Shown here: one piece after another, positions 47,410 through 56,067 of the stretch
Position numbering within the stretch: the stretch's first letter is position 1
Layout of the letters: each line of letters starts with the position of its first letter
NCBI GenBank assembly: GCA_910574345.1
Contig: CAJSZV010000005.1
Coordinates: 184,903 to 248,902, forward strand
Direction: 5' to 3'
DNA: 64,000 nucleotides
DNA from: Clostridiaceae bacterium
GTDB taxonomy: Bacteria > Bacillota > Clostridia > Lachnospirales > Lachnospiraceae
The notes under the pieces: model-generated
What the model was told of the DNA's origin: nothing
Databases searched by the model: none
Seen by the model: the letters and a program-made list of their open reading frames with translations, nothing else
Translations under genes and position numbers: made by a program

Positions 47410-48834
47410 TTAATTGCCGGGAAAACGGATAAGAAAAGAAGTCCCGACACCGGGGGTACTATGAACTGAAATTGTACCGCCATGAAGCTCTACAATGTTC
47501 TTTGCGATTGCAAGCCCTAAGCCTGTCCCCTCGGTTTTGCTCTCCGTATTTGTCCCTCTGTAATATCGCTCAAATAATCGTTCTGCCGCCACATTACTCA
47601 TGCCGCCGCCATTGTCTGATACGTTTATAGTCAACTCACTTTCAGAAACCCCGATTTTTACGGTTACTTCCGTATCTTTCGTTCCATGCACAAACGCATT
47701 GATCATCAGATTTTGAAACGCCCTTGTAAAAAGCTTTGTGTCAAAGGATAAGAGTGCTGTTTCGTCTGTAATATTATCGCTGCACTCGAACAAAATCATG
47801 CGGCTTTCGTATTCGGGGCGGTTCAATATATCAATGGACAGTTCCCGCAAGAAGCGGACAATATTCTGTTCCCGCCTGTTTACCGGAAGTGTGCCGTTTT
47901 CTAATTGCCATGTTAATTTTAAATCGTCAATCAGATTTTCCATATATGCCGCGTTTTTTAGCATAATGCCCGCATACCGCCTGTACTCAACTGCTGTTTT
48001 TTCTGTATCATCCTGTAAAACTTCCGCATAGCCTTTAATCGGGGATAGCGGAGTCTTTAAGTCATGGGTAATATTAGCAATCCATTCCCGGCGCATATTT
48101 TCCGTTTCCTCCCGCAGCTTATCGCTTGTCTTTACACCCGCGTCCAATTCATTCAGACTATTGTATAGATCCCTAAATGCGCCTTTTGCCTTAACAGGAA
48201 GATAACAGCGTCCAGAAATATCCTGTATAGACGTTACCAATTTGCGTATGGTCTTTGTCATTAGAAAACCATATGCCAACCCTAAAGAAATGATTACTGC
48301 TAATAAAATGCCAATGGTTGAGAAAACAATCTTTTTCCCGCCTGTAAACCGTTCCCCGTTTAAGTACATGGTTACTTTTTGAATGTTCATAGGGAAATGG
48401 AGAATATAGGCATATTCTTTTCCGCGCTCTGTTACAATACCTACAAAGGAAGTCATATCTTCTGTATCAAGGTGTCCAGTCTGATTAAGCTGTAAAAGGT
48501 CAGCATTAGAGTAAGTGTCCTGTGCATTGCCAGGCTTTTGGCACCCATATACTTCATTTCCGGCGGTGTCCAAAATTTGCAGTCCGATATGGTTATCCTG
48601 CAATCGTTCTATGCCTGTCTGTTTTACCGTGGGGCTTCCGTCTACAAAGATAATGTAGTCCGAAAAATCTAAAGTAAAATTTTTAGCCCAATCGCTGCGA
48701 ACATTTTTGCCGTTGGGGTTTGGCGCGGTAATGAGCATGGCAAAAAGGCAGCACACCACAAGGAGCGTCCCTAACAGCGACAAGAAGAATATGGAATATA
48801 TGTGAAAGGTGGTATGGTAGCCGGATTGCTTCAT
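47410..48834 (-). CDS. Sensor histidine kinase of the ABC module
   Basis: 474 residues: a helix at ~13-35, an extracytoplasmic sensor to ~175, a second helix ~178-200, a HAMP-like linker, HisKA with His in NITHDLKTPLSPIKG (~265), and HATPase (NGGGMSN, GTGLGLAIAKNIVELHGG). It phosphorylates the regulator encoded directly upstream, whose stop abuts this start. Confidence 0.9.
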   Translation of the reverse strand: MKQSGYHTTFHIYSIFFLSLLGTLLVVCCLFAMLITAPNPNGKNVRSDWAKNFTLDFSDYIIFVDGSPTVKQTGIERLQDNHIGLQILDTAGNEVYGCQKPGNAQDTYSNADLLQLNQTGHLDTEDMTSFVGIVTERGKEYAYILHFPMNIQKVTMYLNGERFTGGKKIVFSTIGILLAVIISLGLAYGFLMTKTIRKLVTSIQDISGRCYLPVKAKGAFRDLYNSLNELDAGVKTSDKLREETENMRREWIANITHDLKTPLSPIKGYAEVLQDDTEKTAVEYRRYAGIMLKNAAYMENLIDDLKLTWQLENGTLPVNRREQNIVRFLRELSIDILNRPEYESRMILFECSDNITDETALLSFDTKLFTRAFQNLMINAFVHGTKDTEVTVKIGVSESELTINVSDNGGGMSNVAAERLFERYYRGTNTESKTEGTGLGLAIAKNIVELHGGTISVHSTPGVGTSFLIRFPGN

Positions 48835-49539
48835 TTAATCAGTCCTTTTCTTCAGCTTATAGCCCAGGCCTTTTATGGTAATCAGTTGTTTCGGGGTTGA
48901 CGGGGTATCTTCAATCTTTTCCCGAATATGGCGAATATGTACCATGATTGTATTATCACAAATGCTGCTGTATTCCCCCCACACCTGTTCATATAGCCGT
49001 TCCTTACTGATAATCTTATCTGCATTTTCCATGAAATAAGACAATAGCAGAAATTCCCTCCCGGTCAAAACAATTTCCTTTTCATTTTTATAAATCCGGC
49101 TGCTTTCTCTATCAAGCGCAAGTCCTCCGACAGTCAGCAGCCCTTTTTCGTCTGTCCGCATGACAGACTGGTATTGCTGGCGGCGGAGCTGCGCTTTGAT
49201 ACGATAGACAATCTCCCGTGGGCTAAAGGGTTTTGTGATATAATCGTCGCCGCCCCAGGACAGTCCGAGTATTTTGTCAATTTCATCATTCTTTGAGGAA
49301 AGAAACAGGATAGAGCAAAACGAGAACTCCCGTATTTGCCTGCAAACCTCAATACCGTCAATGTCCGGCAGCATAATATCCAAAACAACCACGTCCGGTT
49401 GATATTCCCGGCATACCTGTACAGCATCCATACCTGTGTACACTTTCTTAATGTTTTCAAAACGATCTTGACGCAATACTTCTTCTATTAAATCAGCAAT
49501 GTCTTTTTCATCATCTACTAACAATATCTTACTGTCCAT
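48835..49539 (-). CDS. OmpR-family response regulator of the ABC module
   Basis: 234 residues: receiver with LLVDDEKDI (~6), phospho-Asp in VVVLDIMLPDIDG (~53), YITKPFS, and a winged-helix output domain ending IKGLGYKLKK. Likely target: the ABC genes downstream. It overlaps the small HTH gene by 11 nt. Confidence 0.9.
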   Translation of the reverse strand: MDSKILLVDDEKDIADLIEEVLRQDRFENIKKVYTGMDAVQVCREYQPDVVVLDIMLPDIDGIEVCRQIREFSFCSILFLSSKNDEIDKILGLSWGGDDYITKPFSPREIVYRIKAQLRRQQYQSVMRTDEKGLLTVGGLALDRESSRIYKNEKEIVLTGREFLLLSYFMENADKIISKERLYEQVWGEYSSICDNTIMVHIRHIREKIEDTPSTPKQLITIKGLGYKLKKRTD

Positions 49540-49717
49540 GGATTACACCGCCTTTTCTTCTGCCGTCAACAGGCTTTTTTGCGTCCTTTGGTATTAGCCA
49601 CATATAACTAAATTTAGAAACACCGGGTATACGGTTTTCTTCGCATAGCTTCTGTACCCGTCTTTCTGAAATGCCCCAATTTTTTGCTGCTTCGGAAGCT
49701 GTAATGTACTCTGTCAT
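49529..49717 (-). CDS. Small excisionase/MerR-like HTH protein
   Basis: 62 residues with the helix-turn-helix ITASEAAKNWGISERRVQKL at the N-terminus, then VSKFSYMWLIPKDAKKP, typical of short DNA-binding proteins near mobile elements and regulator operons in Lachnospiraceae. It overlaps the response regulator start, so the two are co-translated; a modulatory role is inferred. Confidence 0.75.
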   Translation of the reverse strand: MTEYITASEAAKNWGISERRVQKLCEENRIPGVSKFSYMWLIPKDAKKPVDGRRKGGVIHGQ

Positions 49718-49897
49718 ATTATCTACGCCCTTTCTTAAATCACATTATATACGGACTTACGAATAATAGCAATAGACAGGCTGCAAATAATATGTTCTAT
49801 TATAGTCAATACGTTACTGGGAACGGGGGGATTATCCGCTAAAACAACAGCGGCAAGCAAAAACTGTTGTGCCTTTTAGAATTATGTTTTCTACCAA

Positions 49898-50599
49898 TCA
49901 TTGTCTCGTGCTTTTAGGTGCAGCAACATCATTATGACAAATCCTAAACCTAACACCACATACGTCCAAATCATATCTTTGTAGGTTGCCAAGGTTATAG
50001 ATCTCACTGACGCTCTCCCCGTCCGGAAGGATATGGGCGATATCCTGAAATCCCACGTTATCTGCCTTTACCGGTATCGTATACCACTGGCCGTCTATCT
50101 GCTTCTGGAGGGAAAAGTATTCCCCGTAGGAAAATTCCTCCCCGCTGTTATTGGCAATCCGTACCGTGATCTCGCTTGTCCCGATATCCTCCGCCGCCTG
50201 GAGGGGGATACCATTGATTTTTTTAATCACTTCCTTCTCCGTACCGCTGTCATACAGCGTCCTGACCACAACCGTTTCCCCGTCAAAATAATACATCTGG
50301 AAAGCGCTTGTATCCGGGCTTGCCCCGGCAAGGATGTTTCCGCCCTTACCATCCTCCCCGCCGTTTCGTATCCCATACAGAACTGCTGCCAGAATAAGCA
50401 GGGAAATCACCGCAAGCGGTATATATTTTTTCTTCCAGGACTTTTCGTATTCTGTGTCTGCAAATTTCGGTTTTTTCTCCAGGTATTTGCAGAAGGTGTC
50501 CTGAACGGCATCCTGGGCGTCCTCCTCACTGCCAAGTATCACAATGCAGATCCGGTACAGCATCCTGCCGTATTGTTTTACCGCCGCTTCCAGGTCCAT
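49898..50599 (-). CDS. In-frame chimera of an ECF sigma factor N-terminus and a membrane anti-sigma/Ig-like protein
   Basis: Residues ~1-58 are region 2 of an ECF sigma factor (AVKQYGRMLYRIC, EEDAQDAVQDTFCKYL, FADTEYEKSW). Without region 3 or 4, the chain switches to KKKYIPLAVISLLILAAVLY, a membrane helix, then an extracytoplasmic Ig-like domain (EITVRIANNSGEEFSYGEYF). In relatives these are two adjacent genes, sigma factor and membrane anti-sigma. An in-frame deletion joining them is the simplest reading. The ATG at 50599 has GGAG upstream, unlike the ATG at 50632. Probably nonfunctional, though a membrane-tethered sigma fragment cannot be excluded. Confidence 0.65.
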   Translation of the reverse strand: MDLEAAVKQYGRMLYRICIVILGSEEDAQDAVQDTFCKYLEKKPKFADTEYEKSWKKKYIPLAVISLLILAAVLYGIRNGGEDGKGGNILAGASPDTSAFQMYYFDGETVVVRTLYDSGTEKEVIKKINGIPLQAAEDIGTSEITVRIANNSGEEFSYGEYFSLQKQIDGQWYTIPVKADNVGFQDIAHILPDGESVSEIYNLGNLQRYDLDVCGVRFRICHNDVAAPKSTRQ

Positions 50600-50848
50600 A
50601 TCTTTCCATCTCCTCTCCTGATTTGCATCCATCTGTCACAATACCCCGGACCTGGAAGAATTCCCGTTACCGTTTGCAAGGCGGGGAAAACCAGATGACA
50701 ACAGATGTCAAACCCGCCGGGTATTCTTCGGTTGGATGCTGTTATACTTATGACACCCACTAAAGATGCGAAAGGTGACCTTTTCAGAATATTTTTTCAG
50801 ACATGCTCGTTTTTTGTGAAAGAAATGGAGGCTTCCTGAATGTCTTAT

Positions 50849-50897
50849 AAAAAACTGCCCTCTTCTGATAAGGTATTATCCTTTCAAAAGGGGGCAG
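50849..50897 (-). terminator. Rho-independent terminator of the lipoprotein gene
   Basis: CTGCCC-C-CTT and AAG-A-GGGCAG arms close a ~25 nt internal stem-loop and are followed by TTTTTT in the minus orientation, 9 nt beyond the stop codon. Confidence 0.75.
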
Positions 50898-50905
50898 GCA
50901 ATGGT

Positions 50906-51565
50906 TTAGGCCACTTTTACGATACAAATCTGGGTTGCTTTCAGTCCGCTGCCGGAAGAACTTCCCCATACCTGAATGAACTGGCCGGATGCCAGGTCTG
51001 ACGCTGTTGCTGCTGACATTTCAGATCTGGCTCCTCCATCGTAAATTGTTTGTATAGCAAACAGGGTATTTTCATCGTATGTAACCGCAATCTTGTTAAA
51101 CTCAGAATCATCTCCGTTACCAGGAGACACTAAGATATCACCTCCGTTATCTGATTTTTCTGTAATGGCCTCTACCACGGTAAGCTGCCCATCCTTCAGC
51201 TCTTTGATATCCCCTTCCAGATTGGGAGTGCTGCCCACCCACTGCGCAGATGTGCCAGACGTACTTTGACTTTGTGCTTCCGTCTGTTCTTTCTGTGTGC
51301 TGTCTGTTCCCTGGCTGCTGCTTTCACCGGATTGCGGTTCCGGCGAGGCTTCCGGTGACTCCGGTTCATTCCCGATGTCTGTTTCTTCTGTATCCGCCGC
51401 CGGTTCCGGAGCAGAAACATCATCCTCCGGGATTACTTCTCCCTGAACCACCTGTGGTTCTTGGGTATCTGATACTTTCTCCGTCTTTCCACAGGCACAT
51501 ACTGCAAGGCTCAGGATACACAGCACCCCTGTCAATAAGATCATTTTTCCTGTTTTCTTTTTCAT
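50906..51565 (-). CDS. Secreted lipoprotein with low-complexity linker
   Basis: 219 residues. Signal peptide with lipobox VCAC (lipid Cys ~24), an acidic Pro/Glu/Ser/Gln linker (~35-110), and a compact C-terminal domain with GDIKELKDGQLTVVEAI and IAVTYDENTLFAIQTIYDGG. Similar C-terminal domains recur in clostridial lipoproteins of unknown role; no function is assigned. Single gene with its own terminator. Confidence 0.8.
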   Translation of the reverse strand: MKKKTGKMILLTGVLCILSLAVCACGKTEKVSDTQEPQVVQGEVIPEDDVSAPEPAADTEETDIGNEPESPEASPEPQSGESSSQGTDSTQKEQTEAQSQSTSGTSAQWVGSTPNLEGDIKELKDGQLTVVEAITEKSDNGGDILVSPGNGDDSEFNKIAVTYDENTLFAIQTIYDGGARSEMSAATASDLASGQFIQVWGSSSGSGLKATQICIVKVA

Positions 51566-51705
51566 GTTGTTCTCCTCTCATATAAAATTCAATCCACAGT
51601 TTATCCAATATTTCTGCGGATTTTTGTCCATTCTATCAGAGTAGTCTCTAAAAAGCCTCTAAAACATCTTAAAAAAGAATGAACTTAATTTAATTTATTA
51701 TTGCT

Positions 51706-51763
51706 CCATTGACCGCTTTTGAGAAGACGTTTGTTTTCAGTCCTTCCCAAAATCGGTCAATGG
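51706..51763. repeat. 10 bp perfect inverted repeat in a gene-free gap
   Basis: ccattgaccg (51706-51715) and cggtcaatgg (51754-51763), 38 bp apart, lie in the otherwise featureless 282 bp between the lipoprotein gene and the EFR1 remnant. It might be the footprint of a lost element or an operator. Confidence 0.35.
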
Positions 51764-51847
51764 TAGTAAAATTGATAAAAGAGGATAAAATCAGAAACTA
51801 TGGTACAGGGAATGCGATCATTACTCCAATTTTGAAAGGGAAAAAAT

Positions 51848-52286
51848 ATGATAGGTATCTATTTAAGCGGAACGGGAAACACAGAGCATTGTATCAAAAA
51901 GCTACTTTTTTTACTGGATAAAACTGCGCTGGCAGTTCCGATGGAGCAGAAAGATGCAGGACATTTGCTGTCACCCCATGACTTTATTGTTTTCGCATAT
52001 CCCGTTCAGTTTTGCAGGATTGCTCGGCCAACGTTTATGGTACTGCCGCAAAACAAAGAACTACTCAGACAAACTCAAGATCAGTAATGCCTGTACAGGC
52101 TGTGGACTGTGTACCCGGATTTGTCCGATGGAAAACCTTAACCTGGAAAACGGCAAAGCAGCAGCCGGAAAGCGCTGCACTATGTGCTACCGATGTATCA
52201 GTTTATGTCCGGCAAAGGCAATTACGTTACTGGGATGCGCTGTCATTGAACAATGCCGCTATGACAGATATGTGAAAAGGAGATGA
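51848..52286 (+). pseudogene. Internally deleted EFR1-type flavodoxin-ferredoxin
   Basis: The frame at 51848 gives the flavodoxin-like start IGIYLSGTGNTEHC, then runs off; the frame at 51954-52286 supplies the C-terminal 2[4Fe-4S] ferredoxin with CTGCGLCTRICP and CTMCYRCISLCP. EFR1 proteins are ~260 residues, and here about half of the flavodoxin domain is missing along with the reading frame. A GAAAGGG ribosome binding site remains. Confidence 0.7.
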
Positions 52287-52297
52287 CCAACAAATCA

Positions 52298-52759
52298 ATG
52301 AAAATCGATAGATGCAAAAAAGAGTCCTTCATTGTAATAGGAAAAGAAGGGGCTACAACGGACGGAGCAGACTTTATCCAAAAGCTATGGGACAATGCGA
52401 ATTCCCACTTTGGGGAAGTTGCGCATTTGGCAAAGAAAGATGAGAATGGAAACATTGGCGGAATATGGGGTGCGATGTCTGACTTCTCCCGTTCCTTTAA
52501 GCCCTGGGAAGGATTCAATCAAGGACTTTACCTTGCAGGTGTGGAATGTAAGGATGATTCAGAAGCCCCTGACGGTTGGACAAAGTGGGTGATTCCCGGC
52601 TATGAGTATATCTATGTAGAACGTGAAAATGAGGAAACCTTCTCAGAAGTTATTAAATATCTAAAAGAGCATGATATTTCATTGGCAGGGGCTGTCCACG
52701 ATTTTACTTGTCCGCGGACTGGAAAGGGATATCTGTTTTTCCCAATTAGAAGATTGTAA
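52298..52759 (+). CDS. GyrI-like / AraC effector-binding-domain protein
   Basis: About 153 residues with the stand-alone effector-binding fold: SFIVIGKEGATTDGADFIQKLW at the start, GGIWGAMSDFS and a Trp-rich middle (WTKWVIPGYEYIYVE). These proteins bind small hydrophobic ligands or act as gyrase inhibitors; ligand unknown. The ATG at 52298 or 52283 could be used; both share one GGAG. No HTH is attached. Confidence 0.75.
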   Translation: MKIDRCKKESFIVIGKEGATTDGADFIQKLWDNANSHFGEVAHLAKKDENGNIGGIWGAMSDFSRSFKPWEGFNQGLYLAGVECKDDSEAPDGWTKWVIPGYEYIYVERENEETFSEVIKYLKEHDISLAGAVHDFTCPRTGKGYLFFPIRRL

Positions 52760-52794
52760 GAAAAGTTGAGCTTTCCAGCTTCCAGCTCGCTGTT

Positions 52795-53049
52795 ATGATA
52801 ATACCTCCGTATCATATTTATCCCATAGCTGATGTAATGATTTTAGGTACTGCAGGCAGCAATGTTTTGGAGTACATGCTGCCGGAGCTTGTAAACCGGA
52901 ATATACCTCTGACTGCTGAAACTTACCAGAATGATATAAAAGATGTGACAGAGATTCTGGAAGACGCGGTGGCAGATGGATTTTTAACAGAAACCCAGAA
53001 AAAAAGAGTGTTAGACAAAATGGAGGAGAATCTGGCCGGACTGAAATAA
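52795..53049 (+). CDS. Small protein of unknown function, possibly a C-terminal fragment
   Basis: 84 residues: DVMILGTAGSNVLEYMLPEL, then an acidic amphipathic helix (DVTEILEDAVADGFLTETQKK). There is no ribosome binding site before the ATG, so it may be the end of a lost gene. Not recognised. Confidence 0.35.
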   Translation: MIIPPYHIYPIADVMILGTAGSNVLEYMLPELVNRNIPLTAETYQNDIKDVTEILEDAVADGFLTETQKKRVLDKMEENLAGLK

Positions 53050-53148
53050 GCGCCGAAAATGGTCTTCCATTTTGAGACCGCAGGCTCCCTGCCCAGTCAT
53101 AAAAGAAACTTAAAAATATTATTTAGTAAACAAGGGAGGATATAGGTT

Positions 53149-54048
53149 TTGGAAGTCCAGAATCATTGGAAGAATGTTACACAAAGACCATTTCGTATCT
53201 TATCAGATTGCGGAAAAATATATCAGTTCCTGCTTGAAATTTATGAGAGAGATTGGAAAAACGGCGTCCCGGCTCCCTTTTTTGAATACGCATACGCATC
53301 TTTTTCTTACTGGATGGATATCTCCTATTCTTATAAAAACCGCATTTGGGAGTATGACGGAGAGATTGTGGCATTCTGTTTTTATGAAAATCCGGTGACT
53401 GACATTTATTTCTGCCTGAAACCCGGATATGAGGATCTGGCGCTTGAAATGATGACATATGCTGATAAACATATGTCTGTGAAAGGCAGCAACATACAAC
53501 CCATTCTATTTGGCGGACAGGAGGCATTGATGTACGCTGCGCGGCAGTTGGGATATCGCCAGAAATCGGAACACTGGGATATGCAGTACGACTTCGCAAA
53601 CGAATTGGATTTCCCGCTTCCAAAGGGCTTTCACTTTGTAAACCGCCGGGATATGAATATGGTAAAAGTGAGCAAATGCTGTTTTAAAGGGTTTGGCCAT
53701 GAGCAGAGCGAAGGCCCATGGAACCATCAGTATGACCAAAATAATTATCAGCTGAGTACCGCACCCCACGCCACGCCGCAGCTGGACGTGGCTATTGCAG
53801 ATGAGGCAGGAGAATATGCCTGTTATGCAGGAATGTGGTGGACTCCTGAAAATCATCTGGCCTATATGGAACCTCTCTGCACCATACCCGAATACCGGCA
53901 TAAGGGTCTCGCCGCTGCCGCTTTGACAGAAATGTATCGGAGAACAAAGGCATTAGGCGCAACCCATATGACAGGCGGATCGGACGGATTTTATAAGAAA
54001 ATTGGATATCTTTCTGCCGTAAAATGGACATTTTGGCAAAAACAATAA
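53149..54048 (+). CDS. GNAT-family N-acetyltransferase
   Basis: 299 residues with a C-terminal GNAT core: PLCTIPEYRHKGLAAAALTE (~245, acetyl-CoA pyrophosphate loop R-x-x-G-x-A) and GATHMTGGSDGFYKKIGY. The N-terminal half is a degenerate second GNAT-like domain. The start is TTG at 53149 with GGGAGGA 9 nt upstream; no better ATG exists nearby. Substrate unknown. Confidence 0.8.
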   Translation: MEVQNHWKNVTQRPFRILSDCGKIYQFLLEIYERDWKNGVPAPFFEYAYASFSYWMDISYSYKNRIWEYDGEIVAFCFYENPVTDIYFCLKPGYEDLALEMMTYADKHMSVKGSNIQPILFGGQEALMYAARQLGYRQKSEHWDMQYDFANELDFPLPKGFHFVNRRDMNMVKVSKCCFKGFGHEQSEGPWNHQYDQNNYQLSTAPHATPQLDVAIADEAGEYACYAGMWWTPENHLAYMEPLCTIPEYRHKGLAAAALTEMYRRTKALGATHMTGGSDGFYKKIGYLSAVKWTFWQKQ

Positions 54049-54053
54049 TATTG

Positions 54054-54245
54054 GCTGTTTCGGAAATTTCCGAAGGTGTCACTATAGGAAACACGATGAT
54101 GTTCTGTTTCCACCTTGGAGAAGGCCATGAAAACCAGGTTCAAAAAGCTTATGAAGTACCGAAAGCAGGAGCATCAAACGTTACCCCTGTCGGGCCATGT
54201 GATTATAGTCCATGCCAGTTTAGGCTTATTGACAAATCCTCTCTT
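54054..54245 (+). pseudogene. C-terminal fragment of a VOC/PhnB-like protein
   Basis: EISEGVTIGNTMMFCFHLGE, then EVPKAGASNVTPVGPCDYSP and FRLIDK, match the C-terminal half of PhnB-like glyoxalase-fold proteins. The expected GIRWC ending has been replaced. No N-terminal half lies upstream, where the acetyltransferase gene ends. Confidence 0.6.
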
Positions 54246-54556
54246 TATCTGATTCGGTATACGGCAGGAATATCCAGTTCCCTTTTTTCAATGGAATTGG
54301 ACAGATAACGGAATGTCCCATCATCAAAGGGAAGAACCGTTATTGTATTGACAAACGCACAGTCGGAATCATAATCCGGCCATACCCCATCTGCAAAGAG
54401 GGTCAGCGTTCCGTCCGGATTTTCCCTGGCATCCACTACCTCCCCAAAGGGCGGATACGGACTCGAAAAGATCATTTCATACGGATAGCTGTCCGTGGCT
54501 GCATGATAACCGGATATTTCCCTTATCCGCTCTTTCGTGACCGGTGTTTCATGAAA
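54245..54556 (-). pseudogene. C-terminal fragment of an unrecognised protein
   Basis: A frame open from a TGA at 54557-54559 encodes TPVTKERIREISGYHAATDS, then SSPYPPFGEVVDARENPDGT and FVNTITVLPFDDGTFRYLSN. The composition is clearly coding, but the start is missing. It resembles tails of conserved clostridial proteins of unknown function. Confidence 0.5.
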
Positions 54557-54633
54557 TCATTCTCCCCCTGAAGCATGGTTTACCCCCTGTTTAAAGTTCT
54601 TACAAGCCGTAAGTTGTCAAACTGATATGCAGT

Positions 54634-54966
54634 CTATCCCCTCAGATTTTTTAGGGCGTCCGGGTTATTTGAGATGATCTCTCCAACAGTCTGACAGCTT
54701 TCCATGTCTGGGCAGTCACCACATGTTTCCACATCTTTTTTCAATGCACACTGACGAATTCCGCAAAGACTATGGCAGAATACAGTTTTCGCTCCATCAA
54801 CACGACATCCTTCACAATTGATATGTTCAGGCAGAATGGGGGCATTATTTAACTCGGCCCATAGTTTTGCAGTTTTCTCACGCAACGCCTGGTCGTCATT
54901 GATTGTCGCGAGATATGCATCGCATTTCTCACAATCCAGCCCACAGTATGCAATCATATCTCTCAT
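54634..54966 (-). CDS. DUF3795 Cys-rich protein
   Basis: 110 residues with IAYCGLDCEKCDAY at the start, INCEGCRVDGAKTVFC, CGIRQCA and ETCGDCPDMESC: the DUF3795 pattern of a putative metal- or cluster-binding protein. Function unknown. ATG with AGGAGG 9 nt upstream. Confidence 0.85.
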   Translation of the reverse strand: MRDMIAYCGLDCEKCDAYLATINDDQALREKTAKLWAELNNAPILPEHINCEGCRVDGAKTVFCHSLCGIRQCALKKDVETCGDCPDMESCQTVGEIISNNPDALKNLRG

Positions 54967-55026
54967 GGTTATGTACCTCCTAAAAATCCTAATTTAGCGC
55001 TTCCCCGTCTTAATAAATTCTATCAG

Positions 55027-55233
55027 CTATGGCTTGATTTTGTTCAGCAACCCTCTTTTACAATCCATTTCACAGGCATAACAGCCTGGGAGTTCCTTTT
55101 CCATGGAACATTTTCTGTTTTCGCATTGGGTGTAATCAGGACAGTTATCCGAATAGCAGCCATTGCATTTTTCATTTTCTAAACACAGGCAACAGGCAAG
55201 CCCACACCTTGCAATTCCTAATTCTCGTTTCAT
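55027..55233 (-). CDS. DUF3795-like Cys-rich protein, possibly shortened
   Basis: 68 residues with GIARCGLACCLC, NEKCNGC, CENRKCS and GCYACEMDC. Relatives usually continue past LLNKIKP; here a TAG ends the chain, perhaps a nonsense change. Its ATG overlaps the stop of the upstream frame. Confidence 0.7.
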   Translation of the reverse strand: MKRELGIARCGLACCLCLENEKCNGCYSDNCPDYTQCENRKCSMEKELPGCYACEMDCKRGLLNKIKP

Positions 55234-55738
55234 TTTTTCCCTTCCTCAACTCTCGATTTGTTTATTGGCCCCATGCATTCACTATCCAGAAGTTTCGTTA
55301 AGTCCTCCACGGAACCGTCCATTTTCACAGAGATCTCCTCCATCTTATGTTCTGAATCCCGTTTTCCCATATCGGAAACATGCACGATCTGGATTCCGTT
55401 CCGGATATCCTCCAGGTCCTGCATCAGATCCCGGCTTTCCCTGCGCTCTGCACGGACATTCTGGATCTCAAAGGAAAAAATACCGGCTCTGGTATTCGGA
55501 GAAAAACAGTTCCGTAAAATAGTGGTTCCGCACTTTCTCCTTTATCCTGTCCTGGCAGAGCCTGGCGCATATCTTGCAGATGTCCATGCTCACCGGATGG
55601 TCAAAAAGCTTTTTCCCTTTGATGATCCGGGTATCCACCTGCCCCTCAAACAGCGTGCCGTTTAAGCCATTTCTGAGATAGGATATCTTTACATCATAAA
55701 ATACATTCCCTCTTTTCTTATCCAGGTTATGGCTAATT
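55230..55738 (-). pseudogene. Frameshifted remnant of an unrecognised gene
   Basis: One frame gives VFYDVKISYLRNGLNGTLFE, then HPVSMDICKICARLCQDR to HYFTELF. The next frame continues FSPNTRAGIFSFEIQNVRAE, DLMQDLEDIRNGIQIVHVSD and DGSVEDLTKLLDSE until a stop at 55230. A single indel near 55510 explains the split. There is no recognisable start. Mobile-element origin is possible but unsupported. Confidence 0.45.
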
Positions 55739-55800
55739 AGAGATAATCAAAAGAGGAAAGGCACAATCCATACGGAACCGGCGATACTGTCAAGTAATAT

Positions 55801-55829
55801 TTGTGAGTTAGTAAGAAACCTGATATAAT
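55801..55829 (+). promoter_or_regulatory. Promoter of the truncated XRE gene
   Basis: TTGTGA (55801-55806), 17 nt, TATAAT (55824-55829). The -10 is perfect and lies 41 nt upstream of the ATG at 55871. Confidence 0.7.
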
Positions 55830-55870
55830 GAGGGCAAGCGCCCATCCGGGGCAGAAAGACAGGGAGAAAA

Positions 55871-55975
55871 ATGCACATCAGCTATAAACCTCTCTGGCAT
55901 ACGCTGATAGAGCGCAACATGAAAAAAATTGTACTGATTCGACAGGTAATAACTGAATTTGTGACGCTCAACTAA
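55871..55975 (+). pseudogene. N-terminal remnant of a Cro/CI-type HTH gene
   Basis: MHISYKPLWHTLIERNMKK is the characteristic start of short XRE-family regulators in Firmicutes, after which the frame loses its helix-turn-helix (IVLIRQVITEFVTLN) and stops. AGGGAG and a full promoter remain upstream, so a 34-residue peptide could still be expressed. Confidence 0.6.
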
Positions 55976-56000
55976 GCGTTTAGTATTGAATCAACGCTTA
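55973..56000. promoter_or_regulatory. 8 bp inverted repeat upstream of the XRE gene
   Basis: taagcgtt and aacgctta separated by 12 bp, 68 bp before the ATG at 56068; possible operator for the adjacent XRE protein. Confidence 0.35.
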
Positions 56001-56067
56001 ATATATTCTAAATAGATTCTCTTTTTGATATACTGCGGTCACAAATATAGCAAAGGAGATTTATTGT

